DNA from: Halovivax sp.
Lineage (GTDB): Archaea; Halobacteriota; Halobacteria; Halobacteriales; Natrialbaceae
Assembly (NCBI GenBank): GCA_007119345.1
Contig: SKPV01000205.1
Span: 1 to 11,328 of the forward strand
Direction of reading: 5' to 3'
Length of the DNA: 11,328 nt
The position numbers and the translations under genes were made by a program. Under the pieces are notes generated by a model. The model made no database searches. It worked only from the letters and a program-made list of their open reading frames with translations, and had not been told where the DNA came from. This document shows, in pieces, positions 6,146 through 11,328 of the stretch (position 1 is the first letter of the stretch; each line of letters opens with the position of its first letter).

Positions 6146-6251
6146 GGGAGTAATTCGCACCTCCGACATTTCAATGGCCCGCTCCGGACCGTCGCCCGGG
6201 CGGTCGCGTCGGCCGTGTGACCCCGGACCGGGGCGGGGTCAAAAGAACACG

Positions 6252-6261
6252 CTTTTATATC
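6252..6261 (+). promoter_or_regulatory. TATA box for tRNA-Leu
   Basis: CTTTTATATC is a strong archaeal TATA box. The mature tRNA begins 42 bases after its centre, so transcription probably starts near 6283 and leaves a 5' leader of about 15 bases for RNase P. A GC-rich inverted pair (GACCCC at 6219-6224, GGGGTC at 6235-6240) lies just upstream. Confidence 0.75.
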
Positions 6262-6297
6262 GACCCGCGGGTACGATTCCATGCAGAGAGCACGCGA

Positions 6298-6382
<85 letters not shown>

Positions 6383-6389
6383 TCGCACG

Positions 6390-6406
6390 CGCGGCCTTCG
6401 GCCGCG
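6390..6406 (+). terminator. Hairpin just after tRNA-Leu
   Basis: CGCGGCC and GGCCGCG pair perfectly around a TTC loop, eight bases after the tRNA end. The position suggests 3'-end formation or termination, though no T-run follows. Confidence 0.45.
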
Positions 6407-6452
6407 AACCGCGAGACGGGCGTGGAACCTGGCGGTTTCACGAAATCGTCGA

Positions 6453-6488
6453 ACGGGCGCGACCCGCCCGTGAGACGGCGTAGCCGTC
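6453..6488. repeat. Pair of adjacent perfect hairpins
   Basis: A 7-bp stem at 6453-6471 is followed three bases later by a 6-bp stem at 6474-6488 (GACGGC-GTA-GCCGTC). The first resembles the hairpin at 2737-2755 beyond nusG, with 17 of 19 bases the same, suggesting a dispersed hairpin family in this genome. Confidence 0.7.
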
Positions 6489-6641
6489 GAGCGAACCGAT
6501 GCAGGTGATCTCCCTTCGCGGACATCACCCACGCACAATCCTTTCGGCGCAACCCACGGAGCGACGGCGCCGGTCGGTTTGGTCCGCCGGGCGCGAGTGC
6601 TCGAGAGTTCCCCGGCGTCAGCCCCCGGAGGACGATGCGTC

Positions 6642-6677
6642 GGTGCGGTCGGCCCGTCCGCACCACGATATTTTGGA
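6642..6677 (+). terminator. Stem-loop followed by an AT-rich run
   Basis: GGTGCGG (6642-6648) pairs with CCGCACC (6658-6664) and is followed by acgatatttt. Read on the plus strand this looks like an intrinsic terminator, but no gene ends nearby. Read on the minus strand the AT-rich run could be a promoter element instead. Confidence 0.3.
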
Positions 6678-6952
6678 AGTAGAGCTATTCGGGATTCCGT
6701 GCAACCACCGATCGGCAGGGGCGATCCGTCGGTGCCGTCACCACCACGAGCTCCCGCCCACCACCTGCCCGCCTCTGCCCGACCATCGGACCGTCGCCGT
6801 CGGCATGACCCCCGTGCCGGTCGGCGCGGTTCGAGCCACCACCTGCCACGCGTCGGCCGTCGTTCACGCGCGACGGTCGATCGTTTCCGAACATCGCGCG
6901 AGCCCGCACCCCACTATCCGTCGCGAGGCCGGCCTATCCCCGCGCCGTCCGA

Positions 6953-7735
6953 TCACCGGTCGCTTCGTATCGGTCGATCGGCGAAGACGCCGTCGGCTCC
7001 CGAGAGGGCGACGAGCGCCGCTTCGATTCTCGAGTCGACCGTCCACGCGACCACCGCGAGGTCCCGGTCGTGCGCCCGGGAGACCACTCGCGTGCGGAGA
7101 CAGCGGTCCGCCCGCGGGTGTACCGTCTCACAGTCGAATTCCTCCGCGATCTCCAGCGCGCGCTCGTCGTCGCGGAAGGTGTACGCCAGCGGGATCGCGT
7201 CGTCGAGCGCCCTGACCTCGGACAGCGCGCGCGGATCGAACGAGGAGAGCTGCGCGTCGACGCCGTGACGATCGACCGCGGTCAGGACGTCTTCCGCGAG
7301 GCCGCGCTCTTTCAGCTCCAGGACGATTGGGACGCCGTCCGGGAGCGCGGCGAGCACCTCGTCCAGGCGCGCGAGGGTCGCGCCGGTCGTTCCTCGGGCC
7401 GGCTCTTCGACGCCGACGTCGCGCAGGGTCTCCCAGTCGGTCTCGTCGATCCGACGGTCCGCGCCGGCGATCCGTCGGAGGTCGGGATCGTGGGCGCAGA
7501 CGAGTTCGCCGGAGCCACAGCGCCGGACGTCGACTTCGATCCCGTCCGCGCGCTCGGCGGCGGCGCGGACGGCGGCGACCGTATTTTCGGGTGCCACGCC
7601 GGCGAAGCCGCGGTGGGCGTAGACGGCGAGCGACCGCGTTCGACGGTCGGCCAAGACCGCCAGCGCGGTGACGAGGGCGGCGAGGAGGGCGACCAGAACG
7701 GTCGCGGCCGATCTGCGAGCGACGCGCGCGGGCAT
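6953..7735 (-). CDS. Glycerophosphodiester phosphodiesterase, membrane-anchored
   Basis: This enzyme should hydrolyse glycerophosphodiesters to glycerol phosphate and an alcohol. The GDPD barrel is clear in the 260-residue protein: YAHRGFAGVAPENT (His41, Arg42, Glu50), GIEVDVR (Glu67, Asp69), CAHDPDLRR (His82), VLELKE (Glu140, Lys142), SSFDP near residue 165, VVAWTVD (Trp231) and GVFADRP near 249. These match the metal and catalytic positions of the family. Residues 10-29 form one hydrophobic segment (ATVLVALLAALVTALAVL) that anchors the protein or acts as a signal peptide, placing the catalytic domain outside the cell. The ATG at 7735 is kept because it includes this segment. The gene follows the permease on the same strand after 146 bases that hold a 25-bp tandem array; no clear TATA box was seen. 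Confidence 0.92.
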   Translation of the reverse strand: MPARVARRSAATVLVALLAALVTALAVLADRRTRSLAVYAHRGFAGVAPENTVAAVRAAAERADGIEVDVRRCGSGELVCAHDPDLRRIAGADRRIDETDWETLRDVGVEEPARGTTGATLARLDEVLAALPDGVPIVLELKERGLAEDVLTAVDRHGVDAQLSSFDPRALSEVRALDDAIPLAYTFRDDERALEIAEEFDCETVHPRADRCLRTRVVSRAHDRDLAVVAWTVDSRIEAALVALSGADGVFADRPIRSDR

Positions 7736-7770
7736 CGTCTACTCGTTCGGACCCCGCTCCGTTAGTGGTA

Positions 7771-7862
7771 TCGGGAGCCTGCTCGTTGTTGTGGATCGGG
7801 AGCCTGCTCGTTGTTGTGGATCGGGAGCCTGCTCGTTGTTGTGGATCGGGAGCCTGCTCGTT
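7771..7862. repeat. 25-bp tandem repeat array, 3.7 copies
   Basis: Three exact 25-bp units (7771-7795, 7796-7820, 7821-7845) are followed by a 17-bp partial unit (7846-7862). The unit begins TCGGGAGCCTGCTCG and ends TTGTTGTGGA. Directly beyond the last unit, CTCCCG (7863-7868) can pair with its CGGGAG. The array fills most of the gap between the permease stop and the phosphodiesterase start, in the position of a promoter or leader for the latter. Because 25 is not a multiple of three it is unlikely to be coding. Confidence 0.95.
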
Positions 7863-7881
7863 CTCCCGGCCCAACCTACGC

Positions 7882-9249
7882 TCACTCGTTGTCGTGGAGC
7901 TGCCCCATACGCGAACGGAGGTCGACCCCGCGTGCGGCGAACCGGCGGACGCGCCACCGGTAGACGACGTAGCCCAGCGCCAGCCAGCCGCCGAGGACGG
8001 CGACCATCGCCGGGAGCTGGGTCGCGACGAGGAGCCACAGCAGCGCCGCCGACGCGACCGCGCCGACGGCGGTCGTCTTGAGCAGCCACGGCGGCAGCCG
8101 GTACAGCGAGTGCTCGTAGCGGTCGGGGTAGGTCGCGGGCAGGTTCCACAGCGAGACGCCGGCGATCGCGAGCCCGAAGAGGATGGTCATCGAGAGCGCG
8201 ACCGAGAGGACGACCGGGCCCGGCGAGACGGGCGCGATCACGAGCGGCGGCACGCCGAGGACGATCACGGCCACGTACGGCGAGTCCCACCGCTCGTGGA
8301 CCCGCGCGAGGGGTGCGGGGATGACGCGGTCGCGAGCCGCGCGCATGAGGATCCGCGAGTACGCGGTGTAGGTCATGTTGATGGAGGTCAGCGCCCCCAT
8401 CGCGGCGGCCACCAGGACGAGTCCGGTCAGCGCCGCCGGGAAGTTGTCGAGCGAGACCTGCGCGACGGCGGCGTCCATCTCGCCGAGCTCGGCGTAGGGC
8501 GTCGTGCCGACGAGGACGACCACGAGCGCCAGCAGCAGCGACAGGGCGATCGCCGACGACAGCGCGAGCACGCGCGGGATGTTCTCTGCGGGGTTCGTCA
8601 TCTCCTCGCCGAGCTCGACGACGAGCCGGAAGCCCCGCAGCGGGAAGTAAAGCGAGACGATCGCGACGACGAACGGCCCGACGCCCTCGGGGAACAGCGG
8701 CTCGTAGTTGCCCGGATCGACCGCGAACGCCCCCGGGACGATGAACGCCAGCATCCCGGCGACGATGAGCGCGACCATCGCGAACTGGACGACGGCGACC
8801 ATCCGAATCCCCAGGACGTTGAGGAGGATGAACGGGACGAGTAGCGCGTAGATCAACAGGAGCTCGGGCACGTCGGGGACCGGGGAGACGGCCGCGGAGA
8901 CGAAGCCGACGTACTCCGCGAAGCCCACGCCGATGAAGAGCATCCCGGCCCAGACGCCGGGGATGACGATCCACGGCAGCAAGAACCCCCAGAACGGTCC
9001 GACGAGTCGCGAGGCGTACACGTAGCTGCCACCCGCGACGGGGATCGCGCTTCCCAGCTGGAGCGAGAGGAGGATGCCGAACCCGAGCGGGATCGTCGCC
9101 AGCGCCATGGCGAGGACGATGCTCGGCCCGGCGTCGCCCGCTAGCGGGCCCGGAAGGACGAACGCGCTGACGCCGATGACGTTGCCGACGACGAGCGCGG
9201 TAGCCCCCAGGAGCCCCACCTTCGTATCGATGATCCGGTACTCGGCCAT
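7882..9249 (-). CDS. APC-family amino-acid permease
   Basis: The 455-residue protein is a multi-pass membrane transporter of the amino acid-polyamine-organocation superfamily. About twelve hydrophobic segments are visible (roughly residues 11-35, 42-66, 86-112, 128-148, 152-174, 190-212, 228-250, 270-295, 324-340, 344-368, 388-408, 412-431). Helix 1 has the unwound glycine motif GNVIGVSAFVLPGPLA (residues 22-37); PVAGGSYVYASRLVG (70-84) and GEEMTNPAENIPR (214-226) are typical APC signatures. The substrate is probably an amino acid or amine taken up with an ion gradient, but specificity cannot be read from sequence. A strong TATA box 27 bases before the ATG supports the start and a leaderless mRNA. 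The gene is flanked on both sides by tandem-repeat arrays. Confidence 0.93.
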   Translation of the reverse strand: MAEYRIIDTKVGLLGATALVVGNVIGVSAFVLPGPLAGDAGPSIVLAMALATIPLGFGILLSLQLGSAIPVAGGSYVYASRLVGPFWGFLLPWIVIPGVWAGMLFIGVGFAEYVGFVSAAVSPVPDVPELLLIYALLVPFILLNVLGIRMVAVVQFAMVALIVAGMLAFIVPGAFAVDPGNYEPLFPEGVGPFVVAIVSLYFPLRGFRLVVELGEEMTNPAENIPRVLALSSAIALSLLLALVVVLVGTTPYAELGEMDAAVAQVSLDNFPAALTGLVLVAAAMGALTSINMTYTAYSRILMRAARDRVIPAPLARVHERWDSPYVAVIVLGVPPLVIAPVSPGPVVLSVALSMTILFGLAIAGVSLWNLPATYPDRYEHSLYRLPPWLLKTTAVGAVASAALLWLLVATQLPAMVAVLGGWLALGYVVYRWRVRRFAARGVDLRSRMGQLHDNE

Positions 9250-9271
9250 GCGCTCACGATCTCTTCCAATC

Positions 9272-9282
9272 TATAATAAAAA
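9272..9282 (-). promoter_or_regulatory. TATA box of the permease gene
   Basis: On the minus strand this reads TTTTTATTATA, the most AT-rich island in the window, centred 27 bases before the permease ATG. The expected transcript is leaderless. Confidence 0.8.
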
Positions 9283-9342
9283 CACCTGAAATGGAAACGT
9301 TGTTAGGGGGCGGGCCGCGAGCGGTGGGCGAGGTCGCGGCCG

Positions 9343-9406
9343 GGACGGGAGTTCCCGCGGTCGATTCGTCCGGACGGGAGGTCCCACCGTCGATTCGTCC
9401 GGACGG
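9343..9406. repeat. 29-bp tandem repeat, about 2.2 copies
   Basis: GTCGATTCGTCCGGACGG occurs exactly at 9360-9377 and 9389-9406, 29 bases apart. The 17 bases before the first copy match the corresponding part of the unit at 14 of 17 positions, so a partial earlier unit is present. Each unit includes the palindrome GTCCGGAC. It lies upstream of the permease TATA box. Confidence 0.75.
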
Positions 9407-9457
9407 TGGTCGCCGCCGGAAGAGTGCGCGCCGGTCGTCGGCCGGACCGGTTCGAGT

Positions 9458-9574
9458 CACCGATCGTTCGTGGTGGCGCCCCACCGGCCGTTCGTGGTGG
9501 CGCATCTCGATCGTTCGTGGCGGCGCACCACCGATCGTCGGTGGGGCCAACCACCGGCCGTTCGTCGTGACTCG
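9458..9574. repeat. Array of five palindromic 21-27-bp repeats
   Basis: Five related units run head to tail (about 9458-9480, 9481-9507, 9508-9530, 9531-9553, 9554-9574) around the core CGATCGTTCGTGGTGGCGC or CGGCCGTTCGTGGTGGCGC. Most units pair CCACC with GGTGG; the best hairpin is CCACCGA/TCGGTGG at 9528-9544 with a three-base loop. The array starts just beyond the nadM stop and ends about 180 bases before the permease TATA box, so it could serve as a terminator field or an upstream regulatory array. Confidence 0.8.
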
Positions 9575-9595
9575 CCGCTCGTCGGGCGGGGGACG

Positions 9596-10114
9596 CTATT
9601 CGCCGTTGGCGTCGGTGTCGCTGACCATCTGGATCCGTTCGATGCCGCCGATCTCGCGGACGATATCGGCGACCGCGTCCGGAACGAGCGACTCCCAGTC
9701 GCCGTCGTCGATCATTCGCTGGCGGACCTCGCTCCCCTCCAGAACGCCCCGGTTGTACATCGGCGACTGACGGACTTCGACCCCGGCCTCGCGAAAGAGC
9801 TGGATCACGAGCGGGTTGTTGGAGTAGGCGACGTCGAAGTCCGGGCTCATGCTCTCGACGTGGCTGACCCACACGGAGTTGCGCTCGAGGTCCTCGATCG
9901 GAACGGCGTACGTGACGACGTCGATGTCGGCGAGGCTCTTCGTGATCATCATGATCCGTTCGCCGGCGGTGAACGGGTTTCGGGCGGTGTGGGAGGCGTC
10001 GGCGCTGCCGATCCCGAGCACGAGCTCGTCGACCTCCTCGGCGATCCGCTCGACCACGCTGCGGTGGCCGCCGTGAAACGGCTGGAACCGACCGATGTAG
10101 ATCCCCCGCGTCAT
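9596..10114 (-). CDS. nadM: Nicotinamide-nucleotide adenylyltransferase (archaeal NMNAT)
   Basis: The enzyme joins NMN and ATP to make NAD+ and pyrophosphate (EC 2.7.7.1). It is a cytoplasmic Rossmann-fold nucleotidyltransferase, and 172 residues is normal for archaeal NadM. The ATP-binding motif GRFQPFHGGH is at residues 8-17, with the HxGH-like His14 and His17. SHTARNPFTAGER at 41-53 is the archaeal NMNAT signature. The late nucleotide-binding motif is NRGVLEGSEVRQRM (121-134), where the usual Gly-Thr-x-Ile-Arg appears as Gly-Ser-Glu-Val-Arg. The ATG at 10114 directly precedes the first strand. A longer frame upstream is Ser-rich antisense of the lonB 5' region and is rejected. A TATA-like box lies about 27 bases upstream; the gene is divergent from lonB. 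Confidence 0.96.
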   Translation of the reverse strand: MTRGIYIGRFQPFHGGHRSVVERIAEEVDELVLGIGSADASHTARNPFTAGERIMMITKSLADIDVVTYAVPIEDLERNSVWVSHVESMSPDFDVAYSNNPLVIQLFREAGVEVRQSPMYNRGVLEGSEVRQRMIDDGDWESLVPDAVADIVREIGGIERIQMVSDTDANGE

Positions 10115-10137
10115 ACCCGTGGCGACGGAGCCCCGCC

Positions 10138-10146
10138 GCTTAAGGC
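10138..10146 (-). promoter_or_regulatory. TATA-like box for nadM
   Basis: GCCTTAAGC on the minus strand is centred about 27 bases before the nadM ATG, as expected for a leaderless transcript. Confidence 0.5.
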
Positions 10147-10232
10147 TGGCGAGCCATCGTACGAAACCGTAAGGTCGGAAATCGTGGGTCTCAGGCCCGG
10201 AAGAGCCCGGTGACGCCGGTAGCGAAGGGAGA

Positions 10233-10241
10233 AAGTATATC
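10233..10241 (+). promoter_or_regulatory. TATA box for lonB
   Basis: AAGTATATC is an AT-rich island about 44 bases before the lonB ATG, so the mRNA probably starts near 10262 with a leader of about 20 bases. No clear Shine-Dalgarno sequence is seen in that leader. Confidence 0.6.
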
Positions 10242-10280
10242 AGTCGCAATCCCTTCGATTCGCGTAGCAACCAACCCGTT

Positions 10281-11328
10281 ATGAGTAACGACACGAACGT
10301 CGACGGCCCTCCCGACGACGCCGACGAATCGGTCGCCCGCGCGGACTCCGGGGCGTCCGATCGCGCCGACGACGGCGACGGCGGGGAGTCGCCGGCCGAC
10401 GACGCCGACGAGCAGGCCGTGGACGAACCGAGAACGGACGAACCGGACGGCGAACCGGCGGCGGAGGCTCCCGACTCGCGAGCGCGCGAGGAGACCGCCG
10501 AAGGCGGCTCCCGTCCCGACGAGTCTGCGGGCGAACCCGCGGACGGGTCGTCGACGGGCGACGCCGGCACGGATTCGGACGCCGACGAACCCGAGGACGG
10601 GTCGTCGACGGGCGCCGGCGACTCCGTCTGGGACGTCGTCGAGGAGCGCCGACGAGAGCGGGAATCTGCGTCCCCGGAGATCGGCGGTCCCGGGGCGGGG
10701 GACGGCGAGGACGCCGGGGGCGAGGCCGCTCCCGGCGACGGGGAGATCGAGACGGTGGAGACGATCGACGACCTCGGAAGCGAGGTCCAGGTCGACGAAG
10801 AACTCGAGATCGACGAGGACGAGGAGGACAACCTGCTGGGCGGGCTCCAGATCGACTCGACGGAGCAGATCGAGGTGCCCGACCGGCTGGTCGATCAGGT
10901 GATCGGCCAGGACGAGGCCCGCGACATCATCATCAAGGCGGCCAAGCAGCGCCGGCACGTGATGATGATCGGTTCGCCCGGGACCGGCAAGTCGATGCTG
11001 GCGAAGGCGATGAGCCAGCTGCTGCCCAAGGAGGACCTCCAGGACGTCCTCGTCTACCACAACCCCGACGACGGTAACGCGCCGAAGGTGCGGACCGTCC
11101 CCGCGGGGAAAGGCGAGCAGATCATCGACGCGCACAAGGAGGAAGCCCGAAAGCGCAAGCAGATGCGCTCGATCCTGATGTGGATCATCATCGCGATCGT
11201 GCTGGGGTACACGATCATCAGCGCCGCGAGCATCCTGCTGGGGATCATCGCCGCGGTGATCATCTGGTTCTTCTTCCGCTACACCGCCCGCGGGATGGAC
11301 GCGATGGTGCCGAACATGATCGTCAACA
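10281..11328 (+). CDS. lonB: Membrane-bound ATP-dependent protease LonB, N-terminal part
   Basis: The gene runs off the right edge with 349 codons visible. Archaeal LonB is an AAA+ Ser-Lys protease tethered to the inner face of the membrane that degrades misfolded and regulatory proteins; in Haloferax it is essential and affects carotenoid and lipid composition. Residues 1-182 are Asp/Glu/Gly-rich and probably disordered. The conserved part begins near DNLLGGLQIDSTEQIEVP (183-200), followed by the AAA+ start VDQVIGQDEARD and Walker A GSPGTGKS (231-238). Two adjacent membrane helices, about 297-315 and 316-333, are the LonB-specific insertion within the AAA+ domain. Walker B and the protease domain lie outside the window. 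The ATG gives the typical opening MSNDTNVD. A TATA box lies 44 bases upstream. Confidence 0.96.
   Translation, partial: MSNDTNVDGPPDDADESVARADSGASDRADDGDGGESPADDADEQAVDEPRTDEPDGEPAAEAPDSRAREETAEGGSRPDESAGEPADGSSTGDAGTDSDADEPEDGSSTGAGDSVWDVVEERRRERESASPEIGGPGAGDGEDAGGEAAPGDGEIETVETIDDLGSEVQVDEELEIDEDEEDNLLGGLQIDSTEQIEVPDRLVDQVIGQDEARDIIIKAAKQRRHVMMIGSPGTGKSMLAKAMSQLLPKEDLQDVLVYHNPDDGNAPKVRTVPAGKGEQIIDAHKEEARKRKQMRSILMWIIIAIVLGYTIISAASILLGIIAAVIIWFFFRYTARGMDAMVPNMIVN
10532..10614 (+). repeat. In-frame direct repeat in the lonB acidic region
   Basis: A 29-bp segment (10532-10560) recurs at 10586-10614 with one mismatch, 54 bases (18 codons) apart. It encodes ADGSSTG and EDGSSTG (about residues 87-93 and 105-111). 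The in-frame period suggests the acidic tail grew by duplication. Confidence 0.8.

Larger units (their letters stand above)
6383..6952. other. Gene-free region downstream of tRNA-Leu
   Basis: About 570 bases between the tRNA and the phosphodiesterase stop hold no convincing gene; open frames on both strands are rich in Arg, Pro and His rather than acidic. The region contains several hairpins near the tRNA, a 7-bp stem at 6642-6664 followed by an AT-rich run (6667-6677), and CCACCACCTGCC twice, near 6759 and 6837. No copy of the tRNA 3' end or integrase remnant was found, so there is no direct sign of an integrated element. Confidence 0.55.

Noticed and set aside
6499..7215. Plus-strand open frame of 238 codons after tRNA-Leu
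   Set aside because: Its composition is Arg/Pro/His-rich, it overlaps the clear phosphodiesterase gene in antisense, and it has no recognisable domain.
7771..7862. CRISPR array
   Set aside because: The 25-bp units are directly adjacent with no spacers and no cas genes nearby; this is a simple tandem repeat.
7765..8844. Plus-strand open frame of 359 codons opposite the permease
   Set aside because: It is antisense to a clear 12-helix transporter; Asp/Arg/His-rich low-complexity translation without motifs.
9458..9574. CRISPR-like palindromic repeats
   Set aside because: Units are contiguous and diverged, with no unique spacers of constant length and no cas genes.
10191..11135. Long minus-strand open frame opposite lonB
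   Set aside because: It is antisense to a well-supported LonB N-terminus; the Val/Arg/Leu-rich translation is a shadow of GC-rich codons.

Overview
The window looks like chromosomal DNA of a halophilic archaeon (class Halobacteria). The DNA is very GC-rich, the proteins are strongly Asp/Glu-rich, and most genes have an archaeal TATA-like box about 27 bases before the start codon, as expected for leaderless transcripts. The gene set is archaeal: Spt5/NusG with SecE, aMBF1, archaeal NadM, membrane-bound LonB and a Tat-type haloarchaeal lipoprotein. No species is claimed.

Layout. (1) 1-2364: the 5' end of an Asp-rich Tat lipoprotein gene (-), a PHP-domain metal-dependent hydrolase (-), a conserved haloarchaeal gene broken by two single-base frameshifts (-), and a small protein with two C2H2-type zinc fingers (+). 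(2) 2365-3383: a hairpin- and repeat-rich convergent gap containing an exact copy of the nusG 3' end, then the secE-nusG operon (-), whose genes overlap by one base. (3) 3384-5635: a divergent 64-residue acidic protein (+), a 54-residue zinc-ribbon protein (-) and a long-form alanyl-tRNA editing protein (-). (4) 5636-6952: aMBF1 (-) divergent from tRNA-Leu(GAG) (+), followed by about 570 gene-free bases with several hairpins. (5) 6953-10114: a membrane-anchored glycerophosphodiester phosphodiesterase, an APC-family amino-acid permease and NMN adenylyltransferase, all (-), separated by gaps filled with short tandem repeats. (6) 10115-11328: a divergent promoter region and the N-terminal third or half of LonB (+), which carries a long acidic N-terminal region and runs off the window.

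Much of the set is housekeeping: transcription elongation (Spt5), secretion (SecE), translation quality control (AlaX, tRNA-Leu), NAD synthesis (NadM), and membrane proteolysis (LonB). No defence system, CRISPR array, transposase or integrase is visible. The most unusual content is non-coding: several unrelated tandem-repeat arrays in short intergenic gaps (19, 23-27, 25 and 29 bp units), in-frame duplications in two genes, a 43-bp copy of the nusG end, and clusters of perfect GC-rich hairpins. The twice-frameshifted gene is the other clear anomaly.
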